NCBI GenBank assembly: GCA_035041965.1
Contig: JAPYMA010003004.1
Span: 1-64,000, forward strand
Origin: Anisakis pegreffii
Taxonomy: Eukaryota > Nematoda > Chromadorea > Rhabditida > Anisakidae
Reading direction: 5' to 3'
Length of the DNA: 64,000 nt
Positions 54,888-64,000 of this stretch are shown here, in pieces. Position 1 is the first letter of the stretch, and every line of letters starts with the position of its first letter. Under the pieces are notes generated by a model that did no database searches, was not told the origin of the DNA, and was given only the letters and a program-made list of their open reading frames with translations. The position numbers and the translations under genes were made by a program.

Positions 54888-57819
54888 GCAAACATAAGTT
54901 GTCATTGATGTTACTTAACTGACAAATTGTTATGTTTTGAAAGATGAAGATGACACCATCGAATAGCTTCGAATGAGGCTTAGAAGTTTTGACCAGATAG
55001 TTTGTACAAGTTTTGACCAGACAAGATGAAAGACAAGCTTCTTCTAAGCCGTACAGCGGATCTATCTATGTAATAGCAAGACGATTCCGTGTTAGTACTC
55101 TTCGCAAACTAAATTTGATAAGCAATTAAACTTAGAAGGTTCATTAAAAAATGAAGCACGTATATTTCTTCTTATTTTTCACTACCAAGCGAAAGATTGT
55201 TTGAGAAGAGGGTGTTACGATCACATATTTCATTGAAGGGGATAGATAGAATGACGTTCTGCCATAAGACCAAAGCTGGGTACAGGTTTGGGCCGTTTTG
55301 AATGTCAATGATTATTTGGTTAAAAAATTGAAGATAGTGGGCAAATGAATGAAGATGAATTGATGTAATAAATATGTATCGTAAAACGCATTACATTTCA
55401 TCAGTGCTACCAACAGCTGATGTTTATCAGATTCATCTGTTACACTCTACTATCTACTAAATACAAAGTGTGCGTCTTAGATCTTTGAAGCGAATCAATC
55501 GAATAATTGTCTTCGATCCGTGAACTTATAACCACTCAAAGTTTCCTTATAACATTGTCCTGAATCCACCAAAGATTTACCTCACAAATGGTCGTATATT
55601 AAAGAGGAGAATTCACTGGCGCGAAACGAGAATGAATGGAATGAAGACTGCTTGACGACTAATCAGAAGACAATGACCAGTGAAACGTTACATAAAAACA
55701 ATAGGTTGTCATAAAGGGAAGCTAGTCGTAGGCACATTATGCTTACTACGAAGACTGGACGGAATTAGAATGTTGATGATTTTGCAACATGAATGTTAAT
55801 CGATCGTTAAAGATAATCAAATAGCATTTCATAGGCGAATTCAATTTCCTGGACCTCTTCAGTGGCCACTCACTTGTAGTGGTTATGAGTGAGGTTTATA
55901 ATGGAACCAATCGACAAAGCGCTTTACGTCTCAAAATTGACTAGGAAATAAACATCTGATTATCAGTAATTCATTCGAGTTGATTGGTCACATAAGTAGT
56001 CGTATTAACGTGAACCTCGAACTAACAACTCTCGTTGATCGATGTTATCACTGAGGCTCGTTGGAAGGCGTAATTTGCGTGGTCATATAGATAATCATTC
56101 GTCACATGATTACCTCCTCAGTTGATTGATACAGCACGAAATATCCTCAGCCTAAGCAAGTTTGCTTTAGCTTGCAATGGTTGCCTGATGACAACTTTAG
56201 CTTTTTTGTTGGAACTGGTTTACAATCATGAGTTAAAAGAAAAATCAAGGGATGGACGTCACTGCTTTCGGAGAACTGAATTCTTGAAGTTCAGTGCATG
56301 AAATGGAACAGCGATGAGGTGGCACTGACTGAAAACTTCAACAATTCTGTGTTTTTATGGACGACTGTGCCATTGAATCGCAAAAAATCAAAGGATTTAC
56401 AAATGCAAAAACAAATTGAGATTCAAATGTTAATTGTCCGAAAAGCAAATGAGAATTTAAGTGAATAATAAAGGAATGATTGAAAATGTTCATAAAATTA
56501 ATTCGAAAATGAAGGAGTTTGACGCTGAAAGAGGCGGATGTTGTGCAGGATAGATTCAGCTTAAAAGAACGTTCGAGCAGCTGCTACTGTTTTCGGATGT
56601 TCACTCATTGAATGCCGCACTCTCAACGTACCACTCAATACCGACATCCTAAATACTCTGATAATAGATCTAATGATTTATCACCAAATCTCGATTACAT
56701 TCCATCTTATTATACCCAACAAAACACACCATAAATTGGCACAAATAAAGCTCGCCTGCTGCAGCCATAAAATCAACACCATTTCGAAACAGGCAGATGA
56801 GTAGTGCAAAACAAATTTATTTATGCGCAAAAACATTCGTTTCTTTGAGCAGTGTGAAGTGAACGAGAAATATGAGATTTCTGTGGAACATTGGCATTCT
56901 GGTTATTTTGCAATGCTTCATCAAAAAAGACGCTACCGATTAAAGTCAGTTTTTCCTATTAGCAGCGAAACTGTGGCATAAAATGATGAGGATAATACGG
57001 TATGCTGGCAACCGCTAGTAGAGAACAAATTTTAGAACAAAAACAAACATTACATGTGGAATGCTTTGAATGATAGAATGGTTAGCCTCAATGCAACCGA
57101 CAGATTTATTTTCAGATAAACGAATGTTATTTCGCTAATAAATTCTTATTGGACCTAATGATTTGTTTATTTGAACATGCGTTGGTATGTGTTCATTTTT
57201 CCATTCATTTTACAAATAAAATTTCATAGAATTTTAGTCACCAAATATTTATCATTGCGTCAAATATTTATCCAATGAATCTCATTATTGTAAACTGAAA
57301 CTAACTTTATCACAACCGCCGTTTCTCGAAAGAATTCTGAATCTATAATTGGGAAGACTGTCTTCGCCTCTTGTCTTTCAACCGATCATATATGCGCTGT
57401 TTTGAGAGAAACTTCATCAAACGAATAAATCAACAGAAAAAAAAAGAAACTGGATAGGCTCAACAGCTTCGCGGAATGGCCCAACAGTCCAACAGCTTCG
57501 CAATAGTTCCACTTACTATTTGAAACTGATTATTTTCAAACCTGGTTATATTATTTTCAAGGATCACATATTTGATGCAATGACTACTTGCCGTTACTCT
57601 ATTTCATTATGTTCAAGTCACTCACTTGTGGCCAGATTTAAGGGCTTCAGAAAAAATTGGTTTTAATTTCGATGAAACTATTCTCCTTTTCAATTTTTTC
57701 AGTTCTTATTCATTCTCTTCATGCACTCGTACACACACAATCACTCCCATTAACCAATCTGATTCTCTGCAGTGTCACAACGTTGTGCACTTTTGGGATC
57801 AAAGGATTTCTGATTCCAG

Positions 57820-57921
57820 AAAGCATACATTGAAACTTGGTTCTCGAGAAAGTTGGAAGAATTTTCATTTCAGGAACCCAATGAAGCACCGATGTTACGA
57901 AATGTTACTTCATTCCAATAA
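57820..57921 (+). CDS. Possible terminal exon, unknown protein
   Basis: After acceptor ggatttctgattccag, 33 codons read ETWFSRKLEEFSFQEPNEAP then MLRNVTSFQ and stop at TAA 57919-57921. No upstream exon identified. Confidence 0.25.
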   Translation, partial: KAYIETWFSRKLEEFSFQEPNEAPMLRNVTSFQ

Positions 57922-58707
57922 TGCCACCGAGTGTTCATTGCAGAGATTCTTTTCGCTTCCACTCCATCAGACAATGGATCTTTAGGTATATTTTTTCCGT
58001 AAATATCGATCAATCTGATTGCCTTATCTATATTCCGTCATTCGATGAGAACTGTCAACTAATGATAAACACGAAAACACTCAATTCGTTTATTCTGGTT
58101 TAATTTCATCAGTGTTGTTAATTTTTAACGACCATCTTAATGGTCCTATGTCCATGGCCTCGAATTTTCTACAGAACCGGAATGATCGTAAAGCTCGTAA
58201 AACCTTACTGGAATACATGCGTTTGAAAATCATTATTGTAAAATGTGTGAAAATGCTTCATAATTGGTAGCTGAAGTCATTCGAGTCTTTGATTTATCCT
58301 TTTCATATAAGAAATATCAAACGAGTTAGAGTGAGATGTTTGAACTAATATGACTATCGAAATTCGTGTGTGTTGTGAGCGATAATGGAATCGAGAGACT
58401 GAAAATTTGTACACCACTTTCGGAAAACAAGTTGAATGATAGCATGAATTCAAACAATCGTGCCCGGTCAATTGATGCGAGCGGATCACATGAATGTTAA
58501 ATCAGCTGTACAAACAGAGCATGATCTCTAAGTGATAGACATCTTCCATAATGCCGCAATTCATTCCCAACGCAATAACTACTTCACTAGTTAACAAACA
58601 GTTCAGTACGGTTTCATGCCTTGGTGAAGTTGCATTATTCGCATTACGAATACAAATTTCATTGAGACCTCATATCTGAATTCATTATCGACTCTTCGAC
58701 GGTTCGC

Positions 58708-61280
58708 ATGAGACCACGATCACTTACTGTCGTTTTCACTTATTTTTACCTTACTGGTAAGTCAACTTCATACAATCTTTTTCCTGTGCTTTTTCAAACC
58801 GATGAGCATAAAAATAACGAACGGGATCGAAAGCTTTTTTGAATCGACAAGGCTTCAAAGACAACGGATGATTGTACTTTTCATAAGTTGTTAATAGAGT
58901 TGTGATTTTAAAATATTTGGTGCTAGTTTGTGAAATATGAGTGATAATGTGAAATGAACGGATTATTTATTGAGATCAATCATTTCAACTGAACATATGA
59001 GCAATTCATCGAAAATATAAGTTCACTTGCAAAATCTTCCTGCAAATGTCTTATTGCCACCATATTGAACATCACCAACTGCTCACTAAAATTCCATCAA
59101 ATACTCCATTTGCCATAGAATTTTTCCCGTTCACTCTGAAGAGATCCAGAAAAAAATGTTGAAATCGCAATGGTCGCTCAATTGACTGGATTTCGTAGGC
59201 ATTCAAAAATAAGAATAGAACCGATGCCTGAGCCGGAATAAATTGTATCAGAATAGAACGATTCGGGTGCTAATTCAAAATCACGTAGAAATGATTGTTA
59301 TTGTTCCCTAGTTCAAATGATCGTCATCAACTCATTCGAAATGATAAATGAGCCATCATTCGATGCTAAATCAAAAACCTCCAACTTTTACACCACGAGT
59401 TCACTGCCATTTTCTCGCCTCAATATTAATTGTAGTTGCAAGATATAAGACGTGATTCAAGAAAAAACACGAACTGAAAAGAATCCATTTGATTTTCATA
59501 AAAACAGCACCGCGAATTTTTTGTCATTGATCTCACTCTATTCAGTTTATGAAAATAGTATGTCGAAGAATCGTCAAAAATTTATCCCTTATGGTTTAAA
59601 ATCGATTTCAGAGATTCTTGCTGCAAGAGGTCATCAACCAGGTCAGTTAGATGGACTATGTGAAATCGGTTCGTCAAAACGACAGTGCTTAACATCAAAT
59701 TCACTGTGTGTTCGTGGCGTATGCCAGTGTGCACCATTGTACTATGCCACTCAGAATGAATGTCGATTAAGAAATAAAAGTACTCATTTACAAAGCCACT
59801 TAACTCGCTCATTTGTGCGTGATTAATCAGACACTGAAAATTCATATAAAATATGCTTATGACAGGCTGTGAGAAGTGCATTAAGAAGAAGTTCAGTTTA
59901 GATTAAACGTAAAGTATTTTAGATGTCACTTTCAACAGAAAATGTGTTGCTTCATCTGAGTGTGCAGATCCAGGTGAATACTGCAGTGAGCAACGGAAAT
60001 GCACTTGCCTTTCGACGTTCGTTCGTTTGAAGGATGAGTGTAAACCAGGTATTTGATATTGACTTCAGCTATTTACATCTCATCAGTATTAATCAGACTT
60101 TCCAAACAATAAGTGCAAATTCCGAGTAAAAATTCGAAATTACTTCCCGAATCGTGCAGTTATGATTGCGAAACATATTACAATTTGGACAGTAGTATTC
60201 CGCGAATCTAAACGCAACATTTCATCACATACCTAAGTGAGAAATCAACGCAAGCCAGTCATATTTAAAGTGGTGAGTATTTCGTTTAGTCGTACAATTC
60301 TGTGAGGCGAACATTGCGTCAAATTCGACAGTAACTACGATTTTGTTCCTTTCAAATATTCTTCAGTGTTATTTAGAATGTGAAGCATGTAATTTAATGA
60401 TGACCGGAGGAATGTAAACAAAACAATACTTTTACAGTCTGCTATAAAGTGGCATCCTTGATTTTGGACATAAGTTATGGAACAGGTAGAAAAATGAAGC
60501 AATCACAGCATTATACCATAGATCTTAATTACCACTGCAAATGAGACTCAAACAACCCTCTTATGAAGAGAGGAACGGAGCAGTGAGAATCGTGAATGGT
60601 AGAAAAACAAATTATGAAGTAGAGGAAGGTTTAGTTGAGCAGAGTGCGTAGTGTGTTGTCTATCGCATATTTGCAATTCACAAATCATTTCTACTGATAA
60701 AGATTAACGATGATTGACTGAATTGAAGTGCAATGCATCCGACTGATCTTTACCGAAATTAAGGTTCTTCATTGATTTTCACCAAAGTATCAGTTCACTG
60801 CATCTTCAGTGAAACAATTCGATATCCAAAACACTGCATTCGTGATCATCGATTTGTCCAGAGCGCGTTTCACATGTAATTTCTTCGCTAGGCTCTCTTA
60901 TCACTCAATTGCAGTTATCTCTCCTGGAGAGTATGGTTGCGAAGATTCGTTGCAATGCTCCGAGCAAAATCTAGGTGCATTTTGTGATCACCAACAAATA
61001 TGTCAGTGTCCGAACGGTACTCAAGCGATAGCAAGAAAATGTATACTTGCAGGTATAAGTGATATAAAGTTTTATGCTTAAATTATTTCGTAAATTCGAA
61101 TTGTGCATCTGTTCTTATTTCATAGCTAGTGAACTTCTTGAGCTGGTTCGAAAGAATTTCCGAAAAGGACAAAATCTGAAACTGATATTCGTCTCATTCA
61201 ATTCTTGTCTTCTGAGGGCAGTTTTCAAAACAAATTCCTCATCGTCAGATATCAAGAATTTCAATAAAGTGACAATATGA
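58708..61280 (+). CDS. Secreted EB-module protein A
   Basis: EB modules are short extracellular domains with conserved cysteines, common in nematode secreted proteins. Five exons in phase, 211 residues: 58708-58756, 59612-59779, 59923-60048, 60915-61052, 61126-61280. Exon 1 encodes a signal peptide (MRPRSLTVVFTYFYLTG). Exons 2-4 each carry one Cys module: GLCEIGSSKRQCLTSNSLCV and VCQCAP; KCVASSECADPGEYCSEQRK and CTC; YGCEDSLQCSEQNLGAFCDH and QQICQC. Exon 5 is an unrelated tail rich in Lys, Phe and Ser ending NKVTI. All four introns are phase 1. An AATAAA lies at the very end of the coding sequence (61263-61268). The gene ends 199 bp before the next ATG. Confidence 0.82.
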
Positions 61281-61479
61281 TATTTGATGGGAGCAGTGAA
61301 GTTCCATCATATGTGTGATGAATGAATAAGAAGTGCTATTTATATGACGAGAAATGAACGTATTACGTAATCAATAAGTCAGGTGTTCTTCTAATATTTG
61401 TGAAATGAAATAACTGCCAGCGATCACACTCAAAACCTGATCATCACACAAGTAACTATTATATCTCATCTGTTCAACG

Positions 61480-62772
61480 ATGAGATTAGGTATTCTATTG
61501 ATTCTTACGGCTATTTCAAATGCATTTGTTTGTGCATTTCCAGAAGGATTCTTTGCTAAGCTAACGAATTTCTTCCGTCGCAAACCAACTTCATCTCCAT
61601 CCGATGAAATAACAACCACGTATCGACATTATTCGTCACCTGATGAAGACATATTCGATGCTCACGCAGGTTTGTGTTGTTATTTTTTGAGGTTACCGAT
61701 AGGCTTGGTTTTAGAAATATTTAAGTGAGCGAGAACCATTTAAATTCTATGTGAGTACATCCATTCAACGCTTGATTCAAAAACAAATTCGCATTTATTC
61801 CGCTTCATACTTTCAGAGAAAGTCTCACAAGCGTCATGTCAGAATGGTGAAGTTTATGTTGATGAAGCTGGAACGTGTATGGCAGGTAAGACGAGTACTG
61901 ACCTCATTTTCTCGTTGAGAAACTGGAATGCGGTGTACTGAAAACGATGAATGCTTGCAATTCGATAATCTGCAGTGTTGACATATTTTAGTGCAGTACC
62001 CCGGTCAGCCATGCCAATACTCAAAACAATGTGATGCAGTAGAAGACGGATCGTTTTGTTCACGATTACGATGTGAATGTGCGAGTGGAATGCAAATCAG
62101 TGGAAGGTCATGCGTATACTCGAATCAAAACTGTCATGAAAAAGGGTTGATCTGGATCGAGGAAGTTGGTGAATGCAAACGAGGTAATCGTCTCAATTAT
62201 TGATATGCTGCGCGGTTATTCTCTGCAATAAATATTGGCATCTGTCATTTCTTTTATATGAACCATCCATCCAGTTTCCATTCTTCCAGTCACAGATATT
62301 CTCTTCCCGCCTCTAAATGTTTAGAAGAATTTTGGAATCGATTCCTAGCGAGTGTCACTTCAACCAACTTCATCAGCTCACATAAAATTTCTTTCACATT
62401 GACATGACTGATTTTAGTTGAAAAGTATTTATCCGTTTCATCCTCAGAGCTGATTTATTGCAATTTTGACTAAAACAAACATTCATCAGAATCAGTAAGT
62501 TTCGAAGCCGAAACAAATTTGAACTCATTCGCTCGCATATTTCGGACGAACTGAATTTCGCTGCGTTTACGAAGTGATATTCAGCCATTCCACCGGGATC
62601 AACGGGATGCAGTCATTCATCACAATGCGCATCAGTGTTCAAAGGTTCATCATGTTATCGACAAACCTGCAATTGCCCATCGCCTTTATTTCCAGTAAAT
62701 GGGACTTGTGGACCGTTATGCCCACCGCAACAAACGTTTTCATCTGTTACGGGCGAATGTCTTCCAAGTTAG
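61480..62772 (+). CDS. Secreted EB-module protein B
   Basis: Four exons in phase, 212 residues: 61480-61669, 61817-61885, 61992-62183, 62585-62772 (TAG 62770-62772). Signal peptide MRLGILLILTAISNAFVCAF, then a linker with a basic FFRRKP patch and a Ser/Thr-rich stretch. A short Cys pair (ASCQNGEVYVDEAGTCMA), one EB module (PGQPCQYSKQCDAVEDGSFC and RCECASG), a WIEEVGEC segment, then GCSHSSQCASVFKGSSCYRQ and TCNCPSP with a CGPLCPPQQTF end. All introns are phase 1, as in protein A directly upstream on the same strand. The two are probably tandem paralogues whose non-EB parts diverged. The function is unknown; the mature proteins should be extracellular. Confidence 0.85.
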
Positions 62773-64000
62773 ATGATTATCCAATTGTACTCATTCAATT
62801 ATTCTTAACCAACGAGTGAAATCAATGTACTATAGTTTTCCTGTTGTCTTGAGATGGTCCCAACTACAAATATTGAAATTTTCGACCGATAAAGTTATGC
62901 GAAAGAAAGTGTCTAGCGGCGACGTAAAGGTTTATGCAGTGCTCTGAAATACTAATAAGTTTTCGTTCTTTTGAGTGGACCACAGAGTTCATGTCCATCT
63001 AATCACGGGAAACGAATAGTTCATGAGAACAACCATTTTCATGCGAGAAGATCAGTATATGGTGGCTTTCTGAACGACATCGCCAATTACTACCTCGAAG
63101 TTTTAAAGTAGTGCAGCTTTTTAGTCATTACTGAGCAATAAATTTAGTGAAGCAATCATCCTTATCCTCGGTGATTATCCATCGTCGTTATTATTATTTA
63201 TCGTCTCGCGTATGTTGAAACCGCGAACATTTCTTCACTGCTTTACTCTAGACGAAATTTTCGGTGACTATCACTGGCACTTCATTTTATTCCGATGCAA
63301 ACTTTCACAGCGTTCGTGGATGAATAAGTATGAATAAATAATTTTGGAATGAACCATTGTTGTTAGTCGATATAACAAAGTATTTCAAAAGTTTATAGTA
63401 TGCCCTATTAGGGTATTGTGGAATGTTTTCGTATGAAATGAAATGTTTACGTACCGATGACCTCTTGAAAGTGACGTCTTCGGCAATACGAAAACATGAT
63501 ACGGCATTTCGATTTTCTCTCGTTTCTGAATCTGATAATGCCAAAAATGAGCCAATTTCCTAGCACTTCTTTCTGATTCGTTCCTTTGTTCTACTGATTC
63601 TCACGTCATTTTCGTCATTCCCGTTCTCATTTCTGATTGCACTTTCTGAGTTTATATAACTCGGATCATCTGCTAAGATCATGCTCCTCCGCTAAGATCT
63701 CCTCGATAAGATCATCCTTGCATGATTTGAACAGAATATTTAATGTGCGGCCAGCAAACAAGCGAATTTTTTTAAAAGCGTTAATCATTCCTTTTGAAAG
63801 AACGTCAACGTTTCAGCTTTTGGCCCCGCATAAGATCAACAGTATGAAATGTTGTCCATTGAGTATATCAGTGTCCAAATTTTTTTCCCGAATTTCGGAA
63901 TTTTTACTGTCGCAATTAAGAGAAATATGTCTTCTGGCCTGAAAGTAACCTGAGAAACTTCGAGTTGAGTCCGAAACATCGAGTGTGAAAGTTCGAGTCT
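62773..64000. other. No recognised gene at right edge
   Basis: AT-rich. A minus-strand frame near 63400-63544 (ENRNAVSCFRIAEDVTFKRS) ends at a strong donor-like TCATCG|GTACGT and may be an exon of a gene on that strand, but no partner was found. Confidence 0.4.

Larger units (their letters stand above)
48897..58707. other. Large region without a recognised gene
   Basis: Nearly 10 kb of AT-rich sequence. It contains the inverted-repeat element at 54540-54887, an AT dinucleotide stretch near 54.25 kb, and scattered frames of 60-80 codons. Two minus-strand frames look mildly protein-like (52751-52936 with KVSATFQDLRGHEYEINSTI, and 53263-53514), but neither matches a family. The tentative exon at 57820-57921 is listed separately. 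Confidence 0.4.

Overview
The window is AT-rich, intron-containing animal DNA, and nematode is the best fit. The evidence is a DCN-1 protein whose linker and PONY domain read most like the C. elegans protein, two genes built from nematode-style EB cysteine modules, short introns ending in TTTCAG-type acceptors, and decayed mariner and hAT transposons. I cannot name the species. Gene models were assembled by eye by matching splice sites and reading phase; where a chain of exons keeps phase and shows a known fold I trust it, and single exons are flagged as tentative.

Layout. 1-8260: a tandem array of 51 tRNA-Gln genes, all on the minus strand, with periods of 153-163 bp. It runs off the left edge and ends on the right in a decayed unit. 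10015-12260: a dead hAT transposon with a dead mariner element inserted in it. 12448-14069 (+): a Lys/Ser/Arg/His-rich protein. 14070-18430: sparse, with a 57-bp tandem duplication, a GA microsatellite and possible exons. 18431-20324 (-): dcn-1 (cullin neddylation), six exons. 20807-21088: a large foldback repeat. 25199-28355 (-): 3' part of a gene with a probable PH domain. 31021-34939 (+): a three-DM10-domain protein of the EFHC1/EFHC2 family. 35060-41684 (-): a secreted protein with four CUB domains, converging on the EFHC gene with 120 bp between stop codons. 46245-48896 (-): a small single-pass membrane protein with a myristoylation-type N-terminus. 48897-58707: mostly unassigned, with a terminal-inverted-repeat element near 54.7 kb. 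58708-62772 (+): two tandem secreted EB-module genes.

The genes do not form an obvious pathway. The standout is the tRNA-Gln array. Its tRNA bodies are essentially identical, its two anticodons (UUG, 30 copies; CUG, 21 copies) differ by one base, and anticodon type is linked to spacer class, so it looks like an actively homogenised higher-order repeat made of tRNA genes. Secondary points are two possible GC-AG introns that share an AAATG|GC donor, a 24-bp in-frame segment with two stops inside the PH-like gene, and repeated intron-phase patterns in the CUB and EB genes that record module duplication.
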